A model generated the notes under the pieces. That model had not been told where the DNA came from. It saw only the letters and a list, made by a program, of their open reading frames with translations, and did not search any database. From IMG/VR virus record IMGVR_UViG_3300037840_000077, positions 1-40,233 of that record: a DNA stretch of 40,233 bases; one strand, given 5' to 3'. The stretch is from a virus. Of the stretch, positions 13,266 through 21,284 are shown piece by piece. Positions within the stretch are counted from its first letter, which is position 1, and each line of letters opens with the position of its first letter. The position numbers and the translations under genes are program-made.

Positions 13266-13556
13266 CTACCTCCTTGGCGTGGGCCGCCATCCCTCCGCGT
13301 TGATCGTGGCAATCTGAAGCTCGAGCTTTTGAATCTGCAAGTCCTTCACCTTCAAGTCGTCGCGGAGCTCGCGGAGTTCGTTCTCTACGCGAACTGCCGA
13401 AGCGCTCTGAGTCTGGGTGAGGAAGGCCAGGGTAGCCGAGACGTTTGAAGCCCACCAGATCCCGAGGCCGGTCTGGGCGGCCAGCCACACGACCACCGTC
13501 CAGTTAAGGGACAGGATTTTGGCCCGCTGCAGGTCCCGAGGCTCGTCTAGGCCCAT
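13266..13556 (-). CDS. Membrane-anchored coiled-coil protein
   Basis: 96 residues from the ATG at 13556, which has GAGGAGG 6 bases upstream. One span at about 18-36 (LNWTVVVWLAAQTGLGIWWA) is followed by a coiled coil (VRVENELRELRDDLKVKDLQIQKLELQIATI) and a basic end. The topology is like inner-membrane spanins (i-spanin) of Gram-negative phages, which have one N-terminal span and a periplasmic coiled coil. No overlapping lipoprotein (o-spanin) is obvious. This is a candidate only; the gene is separated from the endolysin by several others. Confidence 0.5.
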   Translation of the reverse strand: MGLDEPRDLQRAKILSLNWTVVVWLAAQTGLGIWWASNVSATLAFLTQTQSASAVRVENELRELRDDLKVKDLQIQKLELQIATINAEGWRPTPRR

Positions 13557-13653
13557 CCATATCCTCCTCGCCCATGAAACCCCCCTACCCAAAGGAGTGT
13601 CACGGGGAGGGAAAAGAGGGACAACTTTAGAAGTTCCGATAGTAACACCCCCT

Positions 13654-13932
13654 TTAGAGCTTCTGCGCTGCCCCCGGCGCCGGAATCGGATCAGGCTTGG
13701 ACGACGCATCGGTCTCCTCCTCGAGCACCGCCGCCTTGTCCTCCGCCTTTTTCTCAGCAACCGGCGAGCCAACGCGGCTGTCCAGGTCCGCCAGGGCACA
13801 CCAGATTTCGGCCAGGGCTTCGGCCATGCTCTCTCCCACTCCCTCGAACTCGTAGCCGATGGGCTTGGCGGAAGTCTTTTCCGCGATCGCAAGCCGGTGA
13901 GTCTCCGCCAGGTGAAGATTTGCGCGTGTCAT
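13654..13932 (-). CDS. Acidic small virion-region protein
   Basis: 92 residues starting MTRANLHLAETHRLAIAEK; the ATG at 13932 is chosen for AAGGAG upstream and its overlap with the previous TGA (ATGA). A helical body (GVGESMAEALAEIWCALADLD) is followed by an acidic Glu/Lys/Pro tail. No family is recognised. It is coupled to the large internal virion protein gene. Confidence 0.6.
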   Translation of the reverse strand: MTRANLHLAETHRLAIAEKTSAKPIGYEFEGVGESMAEALAEIWCALADLDSRVGSPVAEKKAEDKAAVLEEETDASSKPDPIPAPGAAQKL

Positions 13933-16900
13933 TGTGTGTTCTCCTTGAGGTGAACCTCGGCCACTGGCCACGGCGGCCTAGGGGCTTTCTCTATCTGGAA
14001 CATCATGGTCAAAAGGTCGCGCTCGATGGCTTCTATGTTAGTTGGCGCCTGCATCTGATTGACCGAGAACGGAGAAAACATGCTGGCGAGCTGTTTGGCT
14101 TGAGCCTCCAGCACCTGTGGAGTCGTCGGCTGGACACGCTGCTTCTGGGCTGCCTGATTGAGCTTACCAAGGGGAGTAGGGAAACCGCTTGGGGTCTGGC
14201 CAGTGAAAAGCCCCAGGATACCAGCCGGAATCGAGGCCGCCTTGCGCTCTGCAAACTGAAGGGGAGCCCCCAAGAAGCCGGCGTAAGAGGCCGGGTCCGA
14301 CCAACTTCCCCCGGTCAGCGGAGTCATGGCCCAAGACTTTTGCTGTGAGGGCGTCAACGTCCCGGAAGCCTCCAGCGCCTCCTTCTCATGCTTGAAGAAG
14401 TTCACCCAATAGGCGTCCGCTCCCGTCCCTATCTGTATCGCTCCCTCTCTCCCCTTCGGGTTTTCCCAAATCGAATGGCCGGATGTCTGTTCGTTGATGA
14501 GATTGGCGGCCACGTACATGGCAAGCGTAGAGCGCACCGCGGCCAAAGACGCAGCCCCCATTACCGGGTCACCCGAGAACATGCCACCCGTCGCCTTGAA
14601 CGCCGAGATGTTCCAGTCCGGTGACTGGAATAGGCGCCGCATGGTTTTCTGGAAGCGCGGATCTGAAAGCATCCGCGTCCCCTGAAGGTTCCAGTTCTGG
14701 CCGCCAAACTGATTGTTCACAAAGTCCGCCGTGCTCCGGCCGATGTCTGTCGGGCTCATGCTGTTGAAGCGGTCCATGGCTCCCGGCACCATGAGGCGCG
14801 CTCGCTCGAGGAGGGTCAGGGAGTTGAGGTTTCCGGCCCTGGCCTGGAGCATCCGGTCAAAGATGGAGTTGAAGGCGATCACCTTGGCCGGAGTGTGCAG
14901 GTTCTCCCAGAGGGATTCCGTGTTGAGTCGCTGGATTCCATCGAGCGCATCCGCCAGCGCGCCGATTGGGGCCTTGACCTGCCGCCGCATCGTGGCGAGG
15001 AGCGGTGAGTCTGCCTGCTGGCCCAACCAGTCGCTCAGGGGAGCGTTCTCTCCGGGGTCCTCGGTCGCCCAATTCTTGATGCCCTGCATGGCGTCGTGGA
15101 ACTTGGAAGCCTCCATGTCGATCTGCGGCGGTTCGACTTCCAGCCCGTGAACAATCCCGCGCTCGACCATCGGATTGTCCATCACGTCCCCGAGTGCGCC
15201 CGTCATGTAGTCCGAGTGCATAAGCTGAGAGAAGCCAGGAATTCCTCCTCCCAATCGAGCCCAGGTGAGGAGTCCGCGCACGAGTCCCATGCTCCGCACC
15301 AAGGACTGACCGAGAGTGACGCCGTGGAATGCCGAGCCCAGGAAGTTGGCCTGCTTGGCGATGGCATTCATGGTGTCGTAGGCGTTCCCGAATGCCCCGA
15401 CTTGGTTCTCGCGGAGCACGGGCATCAATTGGTCCCACACGTCCGGGTGAGCCCATACGGCATTGAATCCAGCCGGAGCGGTGGTCTCTGTCGGTTGAGC
15501 CTGCGGGATGAGAGGCGTTGATTCCCCGGTCACCGCCGTTGGATCGTAGGGCGGAGCCGCTCCCTCCTCTCCCTGTAGTGCGCGCCGGAGGACGGCTTCC
15601 GCGTATTGGTCCGCTGGATTCTTGCGGCCACCGATCCCCACGTAGTCATCGAATGGCTTCGTCTGCGAGAGCATGAGAGCCGGGCGGCCATCCGGTAGCT
15701 CCGGCAACTCAGACACCGAGCTCATCAATCTGTGCAGCGCCTCGGTGTGGGCCAGATCCTCCTTGGTGATCCGCTGGAGTTCCGCGAAGTCCGTCGTCTG
15801 CGGGATCTTCCCGGCGTCAACGGCATCCGCCAGGGTCGGGATATCGGGGTCGCGGGGCTTCATCAGGCCGGTGTCGGCGGAAGAGCCAACCGGAGGGACG
15901 GTAGCCTCTTCGTCGTTTTCGTAGACGTGGCGCAGGTAGTTTTCCTGATGCCCTACGTCATCCGAGAAGCCGAGCGCCTTGTCTCTGGCGAAGGCTGCCT
16001 CGGTGTGATCGTTGAGGTCGTTGAGGATCTGCATGGCTCGCGGGTTTGAGGTGACGCGAGCGGTCAAGGCCTCCGGTGTGTCGCCGGGAACGTATGGATT
16101 CCTGACCTGACCTTGGCCGTCGTAATAGAACGTCATGTCTTGACGGAGGTCCGCGGGCAGTTCGTCCTTCAGATCATTCTCTTCCGTGCGGCCACGCCAG
16201 CGGGCAAGCTTCTGATCGGAGTCGAACGTGCGCCGGATCTCGTTCGCCTGATCCGCCAGGTTGTCGACCGGGGTGACTTCCTTGGGGGCGAGCGCGACCG
16301 ACCCAGCCTCGGCCGGATCTGCCTGCACTTGGGCACCAAGGAACTGCGCCCGCGCCGTAGCCTCGCCTGCAATCGCATCAGCATCAGCCGCCGATGTAGC
16401 GCCAGCCGGAGAGCGCTCGAGCACGGTATCCATAGCGTTGCGCTCGGGAGGCCCAAGGGCGGAGAACGCCGTACCGACAAGAGCCCCCTGTCCTGCGGCA
16501 GAAAGCCTCTCCTCCGGGGACTGCCCATAGCTGCCACCGTACCCAATGGCACCGCCAACAGCCGCGCCGATGGGCGCTCTCTTGATGGCAGCTATCCCCA
16601 TCTTGGCCGCCACCTGTGCGGCGGTGAGACCTTCCGTCGAGCCGGCGAGGGCCGGGATGCCAGCCGCGGCGGGAAGGGCGTTGACGCCAAGTTCCGTCGC
16701 CCCGGCAAGCCATGGACCCATCCCGGTGGGGTGGGCCATCAGGTAGTCCTCGCGCTGCTGGCGAGCAATCTCCTGGAGTTCCTGGGTAGTGCCCTCGGGG
16801 ATCTGCTGAGCGCCCCCCTGAATCGCAAGGGCTGGCAGCGTACCGACGTTGCCGGAGAGCGCCAGCGTCGAGAGCACCGGGCTATCCCGTGCAGTCTCGG

Positions 16901-17132
16901 CAAGCCCGATGAAGGGAGCCGCCATGTTGGAAGCCGCCGCCTGGGCCACCGAGAGAATCCCCGTGTCCGGGATCGGCACTGATCCAACCGCACGATTGGC
17001 CCCGGTGTTGTACTGGGCGCCGAGCTGAGACATGTCGCGCTTGGGCTTCTGCCCCGGCGGCTCCGGCCACGTCGGCGGAGAGGGCCAGGAGGTCTGGTCT
17101 GGTGCGCTCGCAGGGGGATCAGGCCAGTCCAT
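13929..17132 (-). CDS. Large internal virion (ejection) protein candidate
   Basis: 1067 residues. Its length, its order as the last of three large virion genes after the nozzle, and its Ala/Gly-rich amphipathic stretches (about 170-235, for example KMGIAAIKRAPIGAAVGGAI) suggest a protein carried in the capsid and ejected into the host, like the internal virion proteins of T7 and P22 (gp16 type). No enzymatic motif is apparent. A long N-terminal Pro-rich start (WPDPPASAPDQ) is probably flexible. The start ATG is 0 bp after the previous stop, with GGGGGA upstream. Function is from position and composition, not sequence identity. Confidence 0.65.
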   Translation of the reverse strand: MDWPDPPASAPDQTSWPSPPTWPEPPGQKPKRDMSQLGAQYNTGANRAVGSVPIPDTGILSVAQAAASNMAAPFIGLAETARDSPVLSTLALSGNVGTLPALAIQGGAQQIPEGTTQELQEIARQQREDYLMAHPTGMGPWLAGATELGVNALPAAAGIPALAGSTEGLTAAQVAAKMGIAAIKRAPIGAAVGGAIGYGGSYGQSPEERLSAAGQGALVGTAFSALGPPERNAMDTVLERSPAGATSAADADAIAGEATARAQFLGAQVQADPAEAGSVALAPKEVTPVDNLADQANEIRRTFDSDQKLARWRGRTEENDLKDELPADLRQDMTFYYDGQGQVRNPYVPGDTPEALTARVTSNPRAMQILNDLNDHTEAAFARDKALGFSDDVGHQENYLRHVYENDEEATVPPVGSSADTGLMKPRDPDIPTLADAVDAGKIPQTTDFAELQRITKEDLAHTEALHRLMSSVSELPELPDGRPALMLSQTKPFDDYVGIGGRKNPADQYAEAVLRRALQGEEGAAPPYDPTAVTGESTPLIPQAQPTETTAPAGFNAVWAHPDVWDQLMPVLRENQVGAFGNAYDTMNAIAKQANFLGSAFHGVTLGQSLVRSMGLVRGLLTWARLGGGIPGFSQLMHSDYMTGALGDVMDNPMVERGIVHGLEVEPPQIDMEASKFHDAMQGIKNWATEDPGENAPLSDWLGQQADSPLLATMRRQVKAPIGALADALDGIQRLNTESLWENLHTPAKVIAFNSIFDRMLQARAGNLNSLTLLERARLMVPGAMDRFNSMSPTDIGRSTADFVNNQFGGQNWNLQGTRMLSDPRFQKTMRRLFQSPDWNISAFKATGGMFSGDPVMGAASLAAVRSTLAMYVAANLINEQTSGHSIWENPKGREGAIQIGTGADAYWVNFFKHEKEALEASGTLTPSQQKSWAMTPLTGGSWSDPASYAGFLGAPLQFAERKAASIPAGILGLFTGQTPSGFPTPLGKLNQAAQKQRVQPTTPQVLEAQAKQLASMFSPFSVNQMQAPTNIEAIERDLLTMMFQIEKAPRPPWPVAEVHLKENTQ

Positions 17133-18665
17133 CTATTCCCCCTGGTGTATGGCGGCGATGATCGCCGCCGCTTGAATTGGGTCCTTGATGGCCGCCCGCA
17201 CCGCTCCGTCACCGACGGCACCACCGCCCGCTTTGTCGGCGTATGCCTTCCAACTAGTGACCGTAGCCGCCGGTGGCGTTGGGAGCTTTTGTCCCGGCGC
17301 TAAACCTGTCCCACCAGTACGTACCTCCGCGCCAACAGTGGGAGGAGTCGCGCGAGGGAGTAGCGGGCTCGTTGTCACCGGACTGGGGGCAGTGCGAGGT
17401 GCCGCGATACTCACCCCTGCTGGCAGCAATGGCCCGCTGCCGGGAATTGGAGGACCGGCTGCTCCACCCGGAGGGGGGGCTCCGTACATTGCAGCCTTGA
17501 GATCAACAAGCTTGGTCTCTGGGTTCTTACCGGCAGCAATTTCTGACTGCTGAAAATTGCTGTCCGTCTTCCAGCGCGTGACGTAAGCCTCGTAGGCGTC
17601 TTTGACCTGTTTTGAAGACAACTCTGCGGCGGCGGTCTGGGTGAGCGGGGTTGCCCCGGTCGACTGCTTGTCGCTCTCGCGCCCACGGATGAGCGTATCT
17701 TCCAGCTGCTTCTGGGCTGTCTCTCTCGCCGTGACCAAACTGTTTTCAAGCTGCTTCTGCCCTGTCTCGCGAGCCGTAACGATCCCGTTGTCCAGCTGCT
17801 TGATAAACGTCTCGTAAGGAAGGGCTGCCGCTCTTTCCGCGTCTGTTTTTTTTCCGGCAGCGAGAGCCGCAGCATCAGCCTTGCGGCTATCAAGGTAGTC
17901 CTGGTACGCCTGCTGATCGCTCGGGTCCACTCCGGCAGCTTGGGCCGCCTTGAAACTCGGGACGTTGGTCAGCATCTTGTCCAGGGCGGCGTAGTCCCCG
18001 GACATGGCGAGCCTTCTGGCGTCTTGGCCGAGCGAACTGCCGGGGAACGCCTGTTCGATGGCGTTGACCGCATTGGCTCCCTGCGTGGCCTGCTGCGTCA
18101 GCCGGGCCTGGGCAGCCGTCTGCTGCTCCATCTTCTGCTGCTGCTCGGCCACGGCCAGGGCACGCCGGTACTGGAGATCCTGGAGCTGCTGGTAGTTGTG
18201 GACCGCCTGTTGCTGCTCCTGCCCCGGCACTCCAGAGGCCGCAGCGATGGCGCTCCCCAAGGTGCCTGAGCGGGCGTTACCAAAGGCCACGCCCATCTGG
18301 GAGAGCATCTGCTGCCGGTACTGCTGCTGGAGCTCAGGCGGCAGGTCGTTGACCGACATGGCGTAGTCAGGCGGCAGGGGAAGCTGCGAGGGGGCTTTCT
18401 GTGGCCCGATCAGGTCCTCTGCGGTCAATGGCCGCTGCGATGACTGCGGAGGCAGGAGGCCGGGAGGAAGGCCACCGGAGCCGGGAGCCGCGCCACCGGC
18501 CAGCGCCGAGAGGTCGGGGAAGCCGCCCTGCGTCGGGATGGGCTGGCTGCCGGGAATCTGCGTTGCCATGGCCCCCGCAAGGCCACCGCCACCGAGGTCC
18601 GGGTAGGACTCGATGAGGTTCTGGATCGTCGGATCGTCTTCTGCGGCCGGATCGAAGGGCAACAT
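17133..18665 (-). CDS. Internal virion protein candidate with heptad repeats
   Basis: 510 residues. The N-terminal 110 and last 110 residues are Pro/Gly-rich. The centre is helical and Gln/Ala-rich (QQQAVHNYQQLQDLQYRRALAVAEQQQKM). A 15-residue repeat with the core L-(D/E)-x-x-(I/L)-V-T-A-R-E-T-x-Q-K-Q occurs about 2.5 times near residues 290-330. This suggests an elongated coiled-coil virion protein, most likely ejected with DNA. An A8 run (17846-17853 region, T8 on + strand) sits in the coding sequence. The family is not recognised. Confidence 0.65.
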   Translation of the reverse strand: MLPFDPAAEDDPTIQNLIESYPDLGGGGLAGAMATQIPGSQPIPTQGGFPDLSALAGGAAPGSGGLPPGLLPPQSSQRPLTAEDLIGPQKAPSQLPLPPDYAMSVNDLPPELQQQYRQQMLSQMGVAFGNARSGTLGSAIAAASGVPGQEQQQAVHNYQQLQDLQYRRALAVAEQQQKMEQQTAAQARLTQQATQGANAVNAIEQAFPGSSLGQDARRLAMSGDYAALDKMLTNVPSFKAAQAAGVDPSDQQAYQDYLDSRKADAAALAAGKKTDAERAAALPYETFIKQLDNGIVTARETGQKQLENSLVTARETAQKQLEDTLIRGRESDKQSTGATPLTQTAAAELSSKQVKDAYEAYVTRWKTDSNFQQSEIAAGKNPETKLVDLKAAMYGAPPPGGAAGPPIPGSGPLLPAGVSIAAPRTAPSPVTTSPLLPRATPPTVGAEVRTGGTGLAPGQKLPTPPAATVTSWKAYADKAGGGAVGDGAVRAAIKDPIQAAAIIAAIHQGE

Positions 18666-18668
18666 GGG

Positions 18669-20708
18669 TTAGGGTCCGTTCGGGTCCATGTAATTGGGAT
18701 CGCCGGGGCTGGGTGGCCCAACATAGTTCGGGTCACCCGGGGATGGCGCGTACTGGTTCGGGTCGCCCTGGTAATACTGGCCCGTGTTCGGGTCGTAGAA
18801 GGTGCCGGGAGGCATCGTATTGCCGCCGGGGTTGGTGGAGCTGATGGACGGATCGGCGCCACCTCCACCGAAGAGGTTGCCGAGGCCACCGCCGCCCCCA
18901 CCACCGCCGAGCATGTTGGCGAGGTTCATCCCGCCGAGAGCTCCCGCCAGTCCCTGACCGGCAACGCTCTGCGGCTGAAGTCCTGTGAAGTTGGTCCCCT
19001 GGACGTTCTGCGTCCCACTCGTGGAGCCGTATCGCCCGGTCAGGCCGCCGATGATGCCTGACACGTCGCCCAAGCGCGTCAACGGATCGTAGAACTCCTG
19101 CCGCTGGAGGTTGATCGCGGAGCGCTGATTGGAAGCCGCGGCGAGAGACGCCCGGAGCTGATCCTGTGCCTGCTGGGCAGAGACGGCGTTCCGCGAAGCC
19201 CCGAGCGAGAGGTTTCCTGCCTCGCCCATGATCCCGGCAGGCAGTCCGACGAGACCCGGAGCGAGCCCCGCGGCCTGTCCCTGCTGCTGGCCGTAGGCCG
19301 TCGAGAGGCCACCCATCTGGCCCGACAGCGTTCCCATGTCTCCGTAGGCGTTCTGCTCGATGCCAGCCTGCATCCCGAGGCCGCCCTGGAGGGCCTGCAT
19401 CATGGCGAGTTGCTTCTGTTGGGCGAGCTGGGCCATCGCCACCTGGGCCTGGAGGCCAGCCGCACCACCGGCGGCCGACGCCTGCATGGCGCTCCCGGCG
19501 AGCTGCGTGTTGGCCTGGATCTGGGCCGCGTTGTACTGCTCTCCGATCTGGGCCGCTTGCATCTGCCGGGCCTGCTGGTCGGCGTAGCCCTGGTAGTAGA
19601 GCGGGGCCACCGCGTTGCCCACCTGTTGGGTCTCTTGGTTGGCCGCCTGGGCCATCGCGTTCTGCCAGGCGGACCCACCCATCAAGCCGCCACCGATCGC
19701 CTTGCTGGTGACCCCTGGCAGGGTCTGCTGGGCCATCTGGTTCTTGATCTGGGACGTGGCCGCGTTGACCATCTGCTGCATGGCCGGATTCTGCTGGTAG
19801 GGATTGTTCGTCAACTGCTGCTGAATGAACGCAGCCTCGCCGGCCACCGGGGGTGGAGCATTCGCCCCGGTGATGTTGAAGGACATGCCGCCGCCGCCTG
19901 AGAGCTGCGGGCCGCTTGAGGAGGTGGCGCCTGGACTGCCGGGCATCTGGCCGCCAAAGAGCATGTTGATGTACTGCTGCACCTGGGGATTGCCGCTCGC
20001 CGCAAGGCCCTGGAGGTTGCCGTAGGTGCTCTGATCCTGACCGTAGGTCTGAGAGAGATAGGGATTGACGTTCTGACCCTTGAGCAGTCCTTGCTCATAT
20101 CCCGAGGCCGCCTTGTAGAGCGGATTACTCGAGACGTTCCCAGCCATTCCCATCATGGCGTCGATCGCCTGCTGGTCGGTGGCCGAGACTCCGGTCAAAC
20201 CGACCGTGCCGCCGGCGGCGCCGCCAGTCGGCAGGCCGCCACCGCCCCCGGGAGAGGGCATCCCGTTCGTGGTGTAGCCGCCTGCCTGATTCTGGCCCGC
20301 AGCGGCAGACTTGGAATCTGCAAAGTCTACCCCTCCGCCTGGATTCGGCCCCTGGTAGTAGCCCGGATGGATGCCGCCGCCTCCGCCGCCAGGCTGGCCT
20401 CCGGTCGGGGTTGTTGGCGCCGCGGGGTTGCCGTACATGCCGGGGGTCCCGGGGCCTGGGTAGTTGGGGGCAGCGTTGCCCTGCCCGGTAGGAGTCGTGT
20501 TCCCCCAAGCCGCCGAACCCGGACCCAGGTCCCCGACCGCCTGCTGCATGATGTATTGCAGGTAGGGCGACGCCGGTCCCCAGGGGTTCGTCTGGGTGTT
20601 CGTCGTCGTCGTCATGTTCTCGTGGCCTGCGTTGGCGTTGTTGGCCGAGGCCGAAGCCGCTCCCGCCGCGCCACCGAGCAGTCCACCGAGCCAATCAGAG
20701 ATCCCCAT
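18669..20708 (-). CDS. Gly-rich internal virion/DNA-transfer protein candidate
   Basis: 679 residues. It starts MGISDWLGGLLGGAAGAAS, a Gly/Ala-rich hydrophobic N-terminus typical of podoviral DNA-transfer or ejection proteins, then NPWGPASPYLQYIMQQAVGDL, a pattern I recall from this class. Long Gly/Pro-rich linkers (about 95-190), a Gln/Ala-rich coiled coil (about 330-450) and a C-terminus with repeated DPNxxxPSPGDPN motifs follow. It likely enters the host membrane with the genome. Gene order (after nozzle, before other internal proteins) supports this. The family label is inferred. Confidence 0.65.
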   Translation of the reverse strand: MGISDWLGGLLGGAAGAASASANNANAGHENMTTTTNTQTNPWGPASPYLQYIMQQAVGDLGPGSAAWGNTTPTGQGNAAPNYPGPGTPGMYGNPAAPTTPTGGQPGGGGGGIHPGYYQGPNPGGGVDFADSKSAAAGQNQAGGYTTNGMPSPGGGGGLPTGGAAGGTVGLTGVSATDQQAIDAMMGMAGNVSSNPLYKAASGYEQGLLKGQNVNPYLSQTYGQDQSTYGNLQGLAASGNPQVQQYINMLFGGQMPGSPGATSSSGPQLSGGGGMSFNITGANAPPPVAGEAAFIQQQLTNNPYQQNPAMQQMVNAATSQIKNQMAQQTLPGVTSKAIGGGLMGGSAWQNAMAQAANQETQQVGNAVAPLYYQGYADQQARQMQAAQIGEQYNAAQIQANTQLAGSAMQASAAGGAAGLQAQVAMAQLAQQKQLAMMQALQGGLGMQAGIEQNAYGDMGTLSGQMGGLSTAYGQQQGQAAGLAPGLVGLPAGIMGEAGNLSLGASRNAVSAQQAQDQLRASLAAASNQRSAINLQRQEFYDPLTRLGDVSGIIGGLTGRYGSTSGTQNVQGTNFTGLQPQSVAGQGLAGALGGMNLANMLGGGGGGGGLGNLFGGGGADPSISSTNPGGNTMPPGTFYDPNTGQYYQGDPNQYAPSPGDPNYVGPPSPGDPNYMDPNGP

Positions 20709-20717
20709 CGTTTCCCC

Positions 20718-21284
20718 CTACAAACTCAGGACCCGAGGGAGGGCCGTGAGATACACCCCGAGAACGTGCAGGGCGTTGGCGTTTGAGTCAGGCGCGCTCC
20801 GAATCACTCCGACCGCCAGAACTTCCTGCGCCGTCGAGAAGTTATGAGCTGTCGTGCTCACCGTCTTGGTGAGCAGTGTATTGGCAACCGCTGGCCCGGC
20901 AACCGTGAAAGATACGGACTCAACCATCGGTGAAGACGTGAGCCCGGCAGACGCCACTCCGCTCACCCGGAAGACGAGAGAAAACGTGTTGGTCGATCCA
21001 GTCGGGGCCGTGAAGATGATCCGGGCCTGAATGTTGACGTTGGCCCAGGAGGTCCGCGGCCGGATCGTCCAGTGCGCCCCGCCCGTTGCCGCCGCCGCAA
21101 AGATGGCCACCGGGAAGTTGCCGTTGAACCCAAGGGTGACATTGGCGTTCGCCGCCATCGCATCGTTGGGGTCCAGAAAATGATTGTCCAGCACCTCATT
21201 GAACGCCGTCGCCATGGTGCGGAAGTTGGTGTTCACGTTGAGGGGCGTAACGTCCCAATCCCGCGTCTGGACATTGACCGGCAT
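20718..21284 (-). CDS. Beta-rich virion protein, 188 residues
   Basis: Start MPVNVQTRDWDVTPLNVNTN, with the ATG sharing one base with the nozzle-protein stop (TGATG). The rest alternates strands and Asn/Thr loops (NVTLGFNGNFPVAIFAAAATGG, NIQARIIFTAPTGSTNTFSLVFRVSG), typical of a small jelly-roll or tail-associated protein. It is probably a tail-needle or fibre accessory, on position alone. No family is recognised. The frame is open upstream, but the extension is antisense-like. Confidence 0.6.
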   Translation of the reverse strand: MPVNVQTRDWDVTPLNVNTNFRTMATAFNEVLDNHFLDPNDAMAANANVTLGFNGNFPVAIFAAAATGGAHWTIRPRTSWANVNIQARIIFTAPTGSTNTFSLVFRVSGVASAGLTSSPMVESVSFTVAGPAVANTLLTKTVSTTAHNFSTAQEVLAVGVIRSAPDSNANALHVLGVYLTALPRVLSL

